In this document: piece by piece, positions 43,470-52,283 of the stretch
Numbering within the stretch: position 1 is the first letter of the stretch
Layout of the letters: every line of letters begins with the position of its first letter
NCBI RefSeq assembly: GCF_004138485.1
Contig: NZ_RYEV01000004.1
Span: forward strand, 990,803-1,054,802
Reading direction: 5' to 3'
Source of the DNA: Peristeroidobacter soli
GTDB lineage: Bacteria > Pseudomonadota > Gammaproteobacteria > Steroidobacterales > Steroidobacteraceae
Length of the DNA stretch: 64,000 nucleotides
The notes under the pieces: generated by a model
The model's database searches: none
What the model saw: only the letters and a program-made list of their open reading frames with translations
What the model was told of the DNA's origin: nothing
Translations under genes and position numbers: made by a program

Positions 43470-44105
43470 ATGAGCTGGAACACCTGGTGGCTGTACTTCG
43501 TCACCGTCTTTCTGCTGTCGGGCGCGCCCGGCCCCAACATGCTCCACATCTTGTCGCGGAGTGTGTCGCTTGGCGTGAACCGCGCCATTCCCGCGATGCT
43601 CGGCTGCCTGGCGGCGCTGGTCGTGATGCTGGTGGGCTCGGCCCTGGGGCTCGGCGCCGTGCTGCTGGCATCGCCGAAGGTCTTCGAAGTCCTGCAATAC
43701 GTCGGCGCCGCCTATCTCATCTGGCTCGGAATCAAAGCATGGCGCGAGGAGACTCCCGATGCAGACAACGGCACGGCGATGGCGTCATCCGTCGTGTTGA
43801 CCAATCGACAGATCTTCCAGACCGCCTTCGTCATCTCCATCAGCAATCCCAAACTGCTGCTGTTTGCGGCCGCGTTCCTGCCGCAGTTCGTGAACCCGAC
43901 CAGCCCGAAGATTCCCCAATTCGCGGTCCTGGTGGCAACCTTCTCGCTGTGCGAACTGTTCTGGTACGCGGTGTATGGTCTGGGCGGCAACCGCCTGCGC
44001 CACTACCTGTTACGACCCGCGTTGCGACGGATGTTCGATCGACTGACCGGCGTGATGTTCGTCGGCTTCGGGATCATGCTGCTGCGGTTTCGTCCTCAGT
44101 CGTGA
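43470..44105 (+). CDS. LysE/RhtB-family amino acid exporter
   Basis: 211 residues from the ATG at 43470, which starts directly with a membrane helix; an upstream in-frame ATG at 43413 would add 19 polar residues. LysE signature GAPGPNMLHILSRSVSLG near residue 15-35 and six predicted membrane segments. The gene follows cobC by 61 bp on the same strand and may share the riboswitch-controlled transcript. Exports an amino acid or a related metabolite; which one is unknown. Its stop lies 4 bp from the convergent phoD-like gene. Confidence 0.9.
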   Translation: MSWNTWWLYFVTVFLLSGAPGPNMLHILSRSVSLGVNRAIPAMLGCLAALVVMLVGSALGLGAVLLASPKVFEVLQYVGAAYLIWLGIKAWREETPDADNGTAMASSVVLTNRQIFQTAFVISISNPKLLLFAAAFLPQFVNPTSPKIPQFAVLVATFSLCELFWYAVYGLGGNRLRHYLLRPALRRMFDRLTGVMFVGFGIMLLRFRPQS

Positions 44106-44109
44106 GCCG

Positions 44110-45603
44110 CTAGCACCGCTCCGGTCCCGGCCGATCCGGCATCACCGCGAATCGAGCGAGCCTGCTCAACGTCCCGCCGGGCGAGCTCACGCGATCCATC
44201 ACATTCAGATCCGCTCTCAGCTCAGCAGGCGTGATGTCGAATGTGAAATAACCGCGCTGCGCATTATTGAGCGCGATGTTGGGATTGTCGGCGAGCAACG
44301 TTTCCGAGCCCGGCAACACGGGCATGCCATCGCCCCCCGAGCTGATCGACGTGCCCAGGAATTCGCTCGCCATCGCCTCACCGTCGGGCCGGTGGCGATC
44401 TGCCGGCACCCGGCCGACGAAATACTGATGCGAATCGCCCGAAGCCACGACGACGTTGGTCAGTTGCCGTTCGCCGATCGCACGGACCAGGCGCTCACGG
44501 GACTCGGGGAAGCCGCCCCAATGATCCTTATAAGTAGAGACCAGCCGGCCGGAGTCGGCTGCGCGACGAAGTAAAGGCATGAGCAGGACCTGCTGAGCGA
44601 TCAGGTTCCAGCGCGCATCATTGCTCAATCCGCGATAGAGCCAGCCTTCCTGCGCATACCCCAGCATGGTCTCGCCTGAAACACGATAGCTTCGAGTATC
44701 GAGTACATGCATCCGGAACAAACGACCGTAGTCGAGCCGGCGAAACATTCGCAAACCGCCCGGGCTCGGAAACTGTTCGCGGCGCACCGGCATGTGCTCG
44801 TACCACGCCTGCATCGCCGCCAGCTTGCGCAACTCGAACAACTCGGGCGGCGTGTCGTCCTGGGCGTGCTCACCGCCCCAGTTATTGTCCACTTCGTGAT
44901 CGTCGAAGGAAGAAATGAATGCGACGGCCTGATGCGCAGCCTGTAAGTCGGGGTCGGTTTTGTACTGTGCGTATCGTCGCCGATAGTCATCGAGGCTGTA
45001 GAGCTCGTCGCCCAGATGGCGCCGGCCCGCCATCGGGTCAGCAGTGATGCCAGATCCTTCATAGATGTAATCACCGTAGTGAAACACCGCGGCCAACTCC
45101 GGCTCCTGGCTCAGGTAGCGCCACGCGCCGTACCACCCGCTCTCATAGTGCTGACAGCCAGCGACCGCCAAACGCACCCGTTGCGACAATTGGCCAGCTG
45201 CGGGCGCCGTTCGTACTCGACCGACCGGACTCGCCTCTCCGCCGCCGATATAGAATCGATACCAGTAGGGACGATCCGGCTGCAATCCCGCAACGTCCAC
45301 GTGCGCCGCATGTGCCAGCTCGGGATGAGCAAGCACCTCGCCCGCGCGAGCAATACGACGAAACCGCTCGTCCTCCGCCACCTCCCAATGCAACGAGACG
45401 CTGCGCGCCGGCATGCCGCCGTGAGGCTGCAAAGGTTGCGGCGCCAATCTAGTCCAGATCACGAAGCCATCGGGCGTTGGATCGCCCGATGCAACGCCGA
45501 GCGTGAATGGATATTCCGCGAGCGCAGGTTTGCTCCACACCCGGGCTGCCGACCCAGACAGCAGCAGCCCACCCATCCCTCGCAACAGAGATCGACGATC
45601 CAC
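44110..45603 (-). CDS. PhoD-family alkaline phosphatase/phosphodiesterase, Tat-exported
   Basis: 497 residues; N-terminus MDRRSLLRGMGGLLLSG is a twin-arginine-type signal. PhoD N-terminal beta domain (FTLGVASGDPTPDGFVIWTRL in parts) then the metallophosphatase core: HYGDYIYEG, SFDDHEVDNNW and VASGDSHQYFVG, which carry the Ca/Fe ligands of the family. It hydrolyses phosphate mono- or diesters in the periplasm or outside. The gene begins 3 bp after the stop of a TonB receptor gene and is the last of the operon, so receptor and phosphatase likely work on the same phosphorylated ligand. Confidence 0.93.
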   Translation of the reverse strand: MDRRSLLRGMGGLLLSGSAARVWSKPALAEYPFTLGVASGDPTPDGFVIWTRLAPQPLQPHGGMPARSVSLHWEVAEDERFRRIARAGEVLAHPELAHAAHVDVAGLQPDRPYWYRFYIGGGEASPVGRVRTAPAAGQLSQRVRLAVAGCQHYESGWYGAWRYLSQEPELAAVFHYGDYIYEGSGITADPMAGRRHLGDELYSLDDYRRRYAQYKTDPDLQAAHQAVAFISSFDDHEVDNNWGGEHAQDDTPPELFELRKLAAMQAWYEHMPVRREQFPSPGGLRMFRRLDYGRLFRMHVLDTRSYRVSGETMLGYAQEGWLYRGLSNDARWNLIAQQVLLMPLLRRAADSGRLVSTYKDHWGGFPESRERLVRAIGERQLTNVVVASGDSHQYFVGRVPADRHRPDGEAMASEFLGTSISSGGDGMPVLPGSETLLADNPNIALNNAQRGYFTFDITPAELRADLNVMDRVSSPGGTLSRLARFAVMPDRPGPERC

Positions 45604-45606
45604 GGA

Positions 45607-48600
45607 TCAAAACACCGCGCGGAAACCGAGCGTGCTGGTGCGACCGAACTTCTGATAGTACGTGTTGAGCGTGGGAACACTCTCTTGCGCCGGCACCGTC
45701 CGACTGTACGGCGAATCGAGCAGATTGCGCACCGAGAAGAACACCTGCCACTGCCGGCTCAATTGATAGCTGCCAGAGAGATTCGCCTCGACGCGATCGT
45801 CCACCACGACGCCGGTGGAGTCATACGGCTTGTCATCTGCCCACACCGTATTGAGATTCAGACCGAATCCGCCGCGCGAATACGACAAGGCCGCGGTCAC
45901 CATGTGCTTGGCCATGCCGAGCATGGTTTCCTCGGCTTCGCTGAAAGTGTATGAGCTGCGCAGACTCAGGCCACGAAACGGATCGGGCAGGAAGTCGAAC
46001 GACTGCTGATACTCGATCTCGGCGCCACGCACGGTGATGGTCTCGTCCGACACAGAACGCGTGGTGCGGAAGGTGTAGTCGTCGTAGATGCCACCGGCGT
46101 AGCCATATTCCGCCGCCGTCAGGTCCACGGTCTGGAACAGGCCTTGAATCTCGTTCTGAAACAGATTGACCGCAAACAAGCCGGTGGGCTCGAAGTAATG
46201 CACGGCGCGGATCGACACGTTGTCCGAAAGCTCCGGCTCGAGTCCCGGATTGGGCACGCTGACGATGCGCTCTGCCTCGTCCACCGTCTGCACACCGGCG
46301 AGCACGTTGACCTGCGGACGACGAATGGTCTTGCTGTAGCCCAGCTGCAGCTCGGTCTGATCGTCGAAAGCGTATTTCAGCGACGCGCTCGGAAAGAAGT
46401 AGTCGTACTTGCCAGTGCGATCCACCTTGGGCCGCGATTCATATTGATACTTCAGTCCATCGATGGTCGTCGCGCGGCCCGTGGCAGCCGAAGCGGCATA
46501 GCCCGCAGCCACGACCTCCGAGTAAGTCAGCGGATCGGTCTGTCTCGCGCGCGTTTCGGTCTGTTCCCATCGCCAGCCCGCACGCAAACTCACGCGCTCG
46601 CTGAAGTCGACCGTGCCCATCAGATAGGCCGCGTTCTGATCTTCCTCGAAGTGCCGGACGTTCGCGATATACGCTGTGTAGTAATTGGCAGCGGTCAGCG
46701 TGCGAGTGAAGTACTCCGGATGACTGAGCAGCAGTTGCCCGATTTGATAGTTGCTCGGCATGAACAGGCTCGAGGCGCCGCTGGTCGTGCTCAGATGAAA
46801 ATCGTTGTCGTCGAACGACAGCTGCACCGGGCTGCCGTAGTTCTGCCAGAACTGCCCCACCGACAGCGGACCGACATAGGTGTACTGATGCGCTTCGCGC
46901 TCGTTGCCGAAGTCATACGTGTTGCGCGCCAGCTTGAATCCGGTCTTGAACGTGACGGCCGTGGGCGCAAGCCACGCCTTGAACGTGAGATTCATTGCCG
47001 CGGAGTTCAACTCGCTCTCGGCGTAGCGACCATCTTCCGCCTGAATCACCGGCCGGCTGTAACTCGACGGGTTGCTCCAATCGTTGCCGCTGAGCTGCGT
47101 GATGTTCCAGTTCGGCTCGCCGAGGCCGGAACGCTCGGCCGAGAATGCACCGGATGCTTGCAGCGAGCCCACGGAAAACACCGAGCCGTGCCAGTCGAGC
47201 GGATCGTAGCGGCTGGTCGAGCTGGAATGAGCAAGGCGTCCGTCGAGCGTGACTCGATCGCCGGTCCACTCGAAGCTGGGAATGGCGCTCACGATACGTC
47301 CCCGCTTCGCCACCGCCAGCGCCTCCGAGTTCGCGCGGGCGCTCGAATGTCGCGTCGTGAAATCCGTGAGCACATCGCCCGTCACCGACATCGAGCGATC
47401 ACCCGTGGTGAACAGCCAGGAGCGCTGGCCCGACCACAGATCCGATTCGTTGTACATGGTCAGCAGCGACAGGATCAGTCGATCCGTCGCCTTGAAATCC
47501 ACCGTCAGCGAAGTCGCGAAGCGCTCCACGGTCTGATTGATCTGTTGGGCGCGCATCGCAGTCAGCGCAGTCGCGTTGCCGTTGGCTGCAGTCGGCGTGA
47601 AATCCCATCCCAGGGTCATGCGCTCCTGCTGGATGTAGGTTTCCGAGTTGCTGAGGCTGAGCAGCACGCCGAGGCGGTTGTCGAAAAACACATCCGAGTA
47701 TTCGAGCTGCGCCCCCGGCAGGAATCGATCCTGATCGCCGTCGCCCGGCCCGCCGTCATGATCATCCCAAAGGTCGGACTGGGTGCTCGCGCTGATCTGC
47801 CCCGCGATGCGCCGGCCGTTGCGGTCGAAGGCGCGCTTGGTGCGCAAATTGATGGTGCCCGCCGGCGCATTCGCATCGACGTCCGCGCTCACCGTCTTGG
47901 AAATTTCGATGGCATCGATGCTGCTCAAGGACACCTGCTCGAAGCTGAACGTGCGAGAGGCGCTCGATCCGAGATTGGCATCCGCCGATGCCAGCTCCAC
48001 GCCGTTGATCGTGACCGACGTGTACTCCGGCGGCAAACCTCGCAAGCGCACGGTGCGCACCGTGCCGTCGACGCCATCGGTATCCACGCCTGGCATGTAC
48101 TTGATGAACTCGCCGACATTGCCCTCGGCAATGTCGCCAAACGCTTCCGAGGACAGGCTGTTCTTGATATCCATCGATTCGCGCTGGCTCATGATGGCCC
48201 GCGCATCGCCGTCGAGCATGCCGGCGCTCACGGTGATCTCTTCGAGAATGTCCTCGGTGCTGCCCAGGCGTAGCAGATCGAAATCCAGTTGCGCCGACTC
48301 GCCCGCCTGCAAAGTGACCGTGGCGTTTCTATCGCTGCGCCCGGTGAAGCTCACCGACACTTCGAACGTGCCGGCCGGCAAGCCGACGAATCGATATTCG
48401 CCGCGTTCGCCCGTGGTCGTAGTCTGCCGCATGCCCGAATCGGACGTCGCACGCACGATGGCATTGCGCAGATATTCGCCAGTCGCCACATCGAGAACGC
48501 GGCCTTCGATGACGCCTGTTCTGATTTCTCCCGCACCACCGGTGCGCGCAGCCGCGGAGGCATTGATCAGGGTGAAAATGCCGCCCTCTTCGGAATCGAT

Positions 48601-48861
48601 CGTGAGCTGAGTGCCTTCCAGCAACTGCGTCAGCGCGGCGCGCACTTCCATTTCGCCAACGACCGCAGGCGTCTGAATGCCTCGCAGCTGACCCGCGGGC
48701 GCGACGATCTGCACACCCGCCTGGCGAGCGAATTCCGGTATCGCCATTACCGCCGATTGCGCTGGCACGTTGAATGATTTCGGCTCGGCATGAGCACGCG
48801 CGCCGGCCACGAGCAAAACGGCCGCCACGCAACGCGCCAGCAGGGACTTCGAAGGAAACAT
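45607..48861 (-). CDS. TonB-dependent receptor with STN and carboxypeptidase-regulatory-like domains
   Basis: 1084 residues. After a signal peptide (ARAHAEP) comes an STN domain (residues ~25-105), then a carboxypeptidase-regulatory-like beta-sandwich (~115-200, GVIEGRVLDVATGEYLRNA), a plug (YTSVTINGVELASADA, DAIEISKTVSADVDANAPAGT) and a barrel ending in RTSTLGFRAVF. This oar-like layout with STN is seen in receptors for carbohydrates, peptides or phosphorylated compounds. Upstream on the same strand, 102 bp away, lies a sigma/FecR pair that should respond to its STN domain; phoD follows directly. The 48862-48963 gap shows no recognised site. Confidence 0.94.
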   Translation of the reverse strand: MFPSKSLLARCVAAVLLVAGARAHAEPKSFNVPAQSAVMAIPEFARQAGVQIVAPAGQLRGIQTPAVVGEMEVRAALTQLLEGTQLTIDSEEGGIFTLINASAAARTGGAGEIRTGVIEGRVLDVATGEYLRNAIVRATSDSGMRQTTTTGERGEYRFVGLPAGTFEVSVSFTGRSDRNATVTLQAGESAQLDFDLLRLGSTEDILEEITVSAGMLDGDARAIMSQRESMDIKNSLSSEAFGDIAEGNVGEFIKYMPGVDTDGVDGTVRTVRLRGLPPEYTSVTINGVELASADANLGSSASRTFSFEQVSLSSIDAIEISKTVSADVDANAPAGTINLRTKRAFDRNGRRIAGQISASTQSDLWDDHDGGPGDGDQDRFLPGAQLEYSDVFFDNRLGVLLSLSNSETYIQQERMTLGWDFTPTAANGNATALTAMRAQQINQTVERFATSLTVDFKATDRLILSLLTMYNESDLWSGQRSWLFTTGDRSMSVTGDVLTDFTTRHSSARANSEALAVAKRGRIVSAIPSFEWTGDRVTLDGRLAHSSSTSRYDPLDWHGSVFSVGSLQASGAFSAERSGLGEPNWNITQLSGNDWSNPSSYSRPVIQAEDGRYAESELNSAAMNLTFKAWLAPTAVTFKTGFKLARNTYDFGNEREAHQYTYVGPLSVGQFWQNYGSPVQLSFDDNDFHLSTTSGASSLFMPSNYQIGQLLLSHPEYFTRTLTAANYYTAYIANVRHFEEDQNAAYLMGTVDFSERVSLRAGWRWEQTETRARQTDPLTYSEVVAAGYAASAATGRATTIDGLKYQYESRPKVDRTGKYDYFFPSASLKYAFDDQTELQLGYSKTIRRPQVNVLAGVQTVDEAERIVSVPNPGLEPELSDNVSIRAVHYFEPTGLFAVNLFQNEIQGLFQTVDLTAAEYGYAGGIYDDYTFRTTRSVSDETITVRGAEIEYQQSFDFLPDPFRGLSLRSSYTFSEAEETMLGMAKHMVTAALSYSRGGFGLNLNTVWADDKPYDSTGVVVDDRVEANLSGSYQLSRQWQVFFSVRNLLDSPYSRTVPAQESVPTLNTYYQKFGRTSTLGFRAVF

Positions 48862-48963
48862 CTCGAGCTACGCTCCACGACCGCGTGTAGCGCAGTCTTC
48901 TGACGCGTAAGAGCCGCCGGCGCGGCTCAACCCCTATGTGTCACCAAACTTTAATATGGCGAG

Positions 48964-49944
48964 TCAGCGCGACAGCACGATCGCATCCGGCTGTACCGAA
49001 AGGTTGGCGCCGAAGATGCGGGCGACGGAGCGGCTGAACCCCACCGGGTCGTTGGCGGAGAACAGGCCGGTGATGGACTCGTTCGCCAGAGCGGGATCGG
49101 TGATCTGAATGTGAACATCGCTGTAGCGCGCGAACGCCTGAGAAGCGAAGGCGAGCGTCTCGCCATGCAGCGCAATCTTGCCCTCCCGCCAAGCGAGCTG
49201 GCGTGACAGAACCTCCGGCGCGACGGCAGCGGCTTCGGCACTCGTCAGCACAGAGTCGTCACGAACGGTCATCGCCAGATGAGTATTGGCGGTCAGGCTG
49301 GTCGCGCGGCCCGGTTTCAACAGCTCGATGTTTCCAGAGCGCACCAGCACGTCGACCGGGCCGCCTTCCAGACGGCGCACCATGAACGCCGACGCCGACG
49401 CGCCGAGCTGCTGGCCGCCGACCTCGACGACAAACGGTCGTCGCGCATCGGCGGTCACTTCGAAATACGTCTCCCCCTCCAACACCCGCACCAGCCGGCG
49501 CTCCGATCCAAACTCCACCTCGACACTGGTGGCCGTGTTCAACAACATCGTCGAACCATCGCCGAGGGGGATCAGACGCATCTCGCCTCGCGCGGTCGCA
49601 TAGGCCTGCGAGCTGCTCAGCGACAGTCCGACGCCAACGGTCACCGCCAGACTCGCAGCCAGGCCACCGCCCCACGCAAGCATTGTTCTGCGCGACAGCC
49701 GGGGGGCGGCAGCGGGTGTTTCAGTGAAGTCGTCGGGGTTGTAGTGCGGCCCGAGCGCACGCGCCGATTCGCTATACATCGAGACAGCTCGTGCACGAAA
49801 CAACGCGCCCGGCCGACGAGAATCGCCCTCCAGCCAGTCCTTCAAGGCCGCGGTTTCCTGCGGGGTCAGCGGCCCGTTATCGATTTTCGCGGCCCACTCC
49901 GAGGCCGCGATATCAACGCTTTGACTTGTTTCCCGTGATTTCAT
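48964..49944 (-). CDS. FecR-type anti-sigma factor
   Basis: 326 residues: DUF4880-type start (ASEWAAKIDNGPLTPQETAALKDWLE in parts), a membrane helix at ~88-108 (LAWGGGLAASLAVTVGVGL), the FecR domain (MRLIPLGDGSTMLLNTATS, LEGETYFEVTADARRPF) and a DUF4974-like end (FSANDPVGFSRSVARIFG). Its start overlaps the sigma factor gene by 32 bp. Expected to transmit the signal from the STN receptor at 45607 to the sigma factor. Confidence 0.93.
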   Translation of the reverse strand: MKSRETSQSVDIAASEWAAKIDNGPLTPQETAALKDWLEGDSRRPGALFRARAVSMYSESARALGPHYNPDDFTETPAAAPRLSRRTMLAWGGGLAASLAVTVGVGLSLSSSQAYATARGEMRLIPLGDGSTMLLNTATSVEVEFGSERRLVRVLEGETYFEVTADARRPFVVEVGGQQLGASASAFMVRRLEGGPVDVLVRSGNIELLKPGRATSLTANTHLAMTVRDDSVLTSAEAAAVAPEVLSRQLAWREGKIALHGETLAFASQAFARYSDVHIQITDPALANESITGLFSANDPVGFSRSVARIFGANLSVQPDAIVLSR

Positions 49945-50509
49945 CTCGGGCTGCGCCTTGCGATTGATCGTCGGAGCCTGGGGACACGGTCACATCACGA
50001 GTGAAGCGCTCTGCCAGCAGCCGCAGTCCCCGTGCGATGTGTTTCTCGACCGTGCTCTCCGAAATTTTCATCTGTCGCGCGATATCCCGGTGCGACAGCC
50101 CACGGACGCGGCGAAGAATGAATGCCTCGCGCGTCTTCTCCGGCATCACCGCGATCGTTTCGGCCAGATAGCGCAGCTCGTCGCGAGCAATCGCGCCCTG
50201 CTCGAGCGACGGCGCGGCGCCAGCCGTGTCCCATTGATCCAGATCTTCCACCGCCTGGATATCGACGATGCGCGCCCGCCGGATGTGACGAACGACCAGC
50301 GAGTGCGCGATCTGGAACAGATAACCGCGAGGATGACGGATGGCTTGATAAGCCGGCTGCGAGGCCAGGATGGTATAGGCCTCCTGGACGATGTCGTCGA
50401 CATTGATACCGGAGCGCTGCTTCCGGCCGAGCCAGGCGCGCAGCGCCGGCTCATGCGGCAGGATGTTACGGAGGAACCAGCGGGTTCGCTCGGGATCGCT
50501 CACGGTCAT
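49913..50509 (-). CDS. ECF sigma factor, FecI type
   Basis: 198 residues with region 2 (VDDIVQEAYTILASQ, HPRGYLFQIAHSLVVRHIRR) and region 4 (MPEKTREAFILRRVRGLSHRDIARQMKISESTVEKHI in parts). Same-strand order sigma, FecR, receptor, PhoD indicates one control unit. The 30-residue polar tail after region 4 is longer than usual and overlaps the FecR start. Confidence 0.93.
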   Translation of the reverse strand: MTVSDPERTRWFLRNILPHEPALRAWLGRKQRSGINVDDIVQEAYTILASQPAYQAIRHPRGYLFQIAHSLVVRHIRRARIVDIQAVEDLDQWDTAGAAPSLEQGAIARDELRYLAETIAVMPEKTREAFILRRVRGLSHRDIARQMKISESTVEKHIARGLRLLAERFTRDVTVSPGSDDQSQGAARDEITGNKSKR

Positions 50510-50597
50510 CGGAACATGTCATCACGGTCCGCCGGGATTCGCCGGCAGCCAGCTGTCTAAGTGACATTCGTTACAGCTTGATGACAGCAACCGCCCG

Positions 50598-52277
50598 TCA
50601 GCGCGGGAAATCCTCTTCCCAGAATTCGCCCGCGGCACGTTCGCTGCCAGCGCGCAGCTCTACTTCTGCCGCACGCAACTCCCCACGGCGAATTTTTCCG
50701 GAGATGGTTTTAGGAAGCGCGGCGAACTGCAATCGACGAATGCGTTTGTAAGGAGACACGCGGGCGCGCACATGCTCCAGAATCGATCGTGCGGTCTGCG
50801 CATCGGGCGTGCCCGTCGCGCCGAGCACGATGAAGGCCTTGGGCACCGAGAGTCGCGTCGGATCCGGGCTCGGCACGACCGCCGCTTCCGCGACTGCCGC
50901 GTGTTCGATGAGCACGCTTTCCAGCTCGAACGGACTGATTCGATAGTCGGACGATTTGAAAACATCGTCCATGCGCCCCACGTACGTGAGATATCCGTCC
51001 GAATCGCGGCTCGCGACGTCGCCGGTGTGATAGAAGCCGTCGCGCATGACGGCGTCGGTCCGCTCCGGATCGTCGAGATACTGTTGCATCAGTCCCAACG
51101 GACGTTGCGACAGGTCGATACAGATCTCGCCTTCGTCGCCGATGCGCCTTTCGGCATCGATGAGCTCGATGCGATAGCCCGGCAGCGGCCGTCCCATGGA
51201 GCCGGGCTTGAGCGGCAATCCCGGGGAGTTGCCGACCTGCGCGGTCGTCTCGGTCTGGCCATAGCCATCCCGAATCGTGACACCCCACGCCTGCTCGACC
51301 GCCGCGATCACTTCCGGATTCAACGGCTCACCGGCGCTCATTGCCTCGCGCAGCACCGGCCTCCAACGCTTCAAGTCCTGCTGAATGAGCATGCGCCACA
51401 CGGTCGGTGGCGCGCAAAACACTGTAACTGCACAGCGCTCGATGACATTCAACAGCGCGACTGGATCGAAACGATCGTACTGATACGCAAGCACCGTGCT
51501 TTGCGCATTCCAGGGCGCGAAGAAACACGACCAGGCGTGCTTCGCCCACCCCGGCGAGCTCAGGTTCAAATGCACGTCGCCCGGCTTCAATCCGAGCCAG
51601 TACATGGTCGAGAGATGACCGACCGGGTAGCTCGTATGGGTGTGCGCGACGAGCTTGGGCTTGGCCGTCGTCCCCGATGTGAAGTACAACAGCAGCAGAT
51701 CGTCGGCACGGCTCTGCGCGGCGTCGATCTGTGTGGGCTGCGCGAACGTCGCTTCGTAGTTGAGCCAGCCCTTCACGGCCGGCCCGACGACGATCTGTAC
51801 GGCCGCCGCGCGAAGCTTCGTAAACCGTTCCGCGAGATGAGAGTGCGTGATCACTGCCTTGACGCGACCACGCTCCATGCGATCCTCGAGATCGGTGCCC
51901 TCCAGCAGCGTCGTCGCCGGAATCATCACGGCACCCAGCTTGATCGCCGCCAGCATCGTCTCCCATAAGGGCACGACGTTGCCGAGCATGACGAGCACAC
52001 GATCGCCCTGCCCCACGCCCTGCGACGCCAGGAAGTTGGCGACTTGATTACAGCGTAGGCGGAGCGACTCGTACGAGTACGCATCGTCGCGTCCCGAATC
52101 GTCCACGACTCGTAGCGCCGCCCGCGCGTTGCCGACGGCGATACGATCGAAGTAGTCCGCCACCCAGTTGAAGTTGGCGAATGCCGGACGCCGGAACGCA
52201 CGACATGCGGCCGCCAGATCTTCTCTGGCGGCCAGCAATGCATCGCGGGTGGCAATGAACTCTCGCGCTGCTGACAT
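50598..52277 (-). CDS. AMP-forming acyl-CoA synthetase, medium-chain/aryl type
   Basis: 559 residues. P-loop YFTSGTTAKPKLVAHTH, the MACS-like SPGWAKHAWSCFFAPW stretch, A5 motif DGYGQTETT, A7 motif FYHTGDVASRDSDGYL, and A10 motif LPKTISGKIRR. This layout matches acetyl/medium-chain acyl-CoA and benzoate-CoA-type ligases. It starts 6 bp after the stop of the TonB receptor gene, so it activates the imported acid or a product of it. Second CoA ligase of the island besides the PaaK-like enzyme at 58704. Confidence 0.92.
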   Translation of the reverse strand: MSAAREFIATRDALLAAREDLAAACRAFRRPAFANFNWVADYFDRIAVGNARAALRVVDDSGRDDAYSYESLRLRCNQVANFLASQGVGQGDRVLVMLGNVVPLWETMLAAIKLGAVMIPATTLLEGTDLEDRMERGRVKAVITHSHLAERFTKLRAAAVQIVVGPAVKGWLNYEATFAQPTQIDAAQSRADDLLLLYFTSGTTAKPKLVAHTHTSYPVGHLSTMYWLGLKPGDVHLNLSSPGWAKHAWSCFFAPWNAQSTVLAYQYDRFDPVALLNVIERCAVTVFCAPPTVWRMLIQQDLKRWRPVLREAMSAGEPLNPEVIAAVEQAWGVTIRDGYGQTETTAQVGNSPGLPLKPGSMGRPLPGYRIELIDAERRIGDEGEICIDLSQRPLGLMQQYLDDPERTDAVMRDGFYHTGDVASRDSDGYLTYVGRMDDVFKSSDYRISPFELESVLIEHAAVAEAAVVPSPDPTRLSVPKAFIVLGATGTPDAQTARSILEHVRARVSPYKRIRRLQFAALPKTISGKIRRGELRAAEVELRAGSERAAGEFWEEDFPR

Positions 52278-52283
52278 AGGCGC

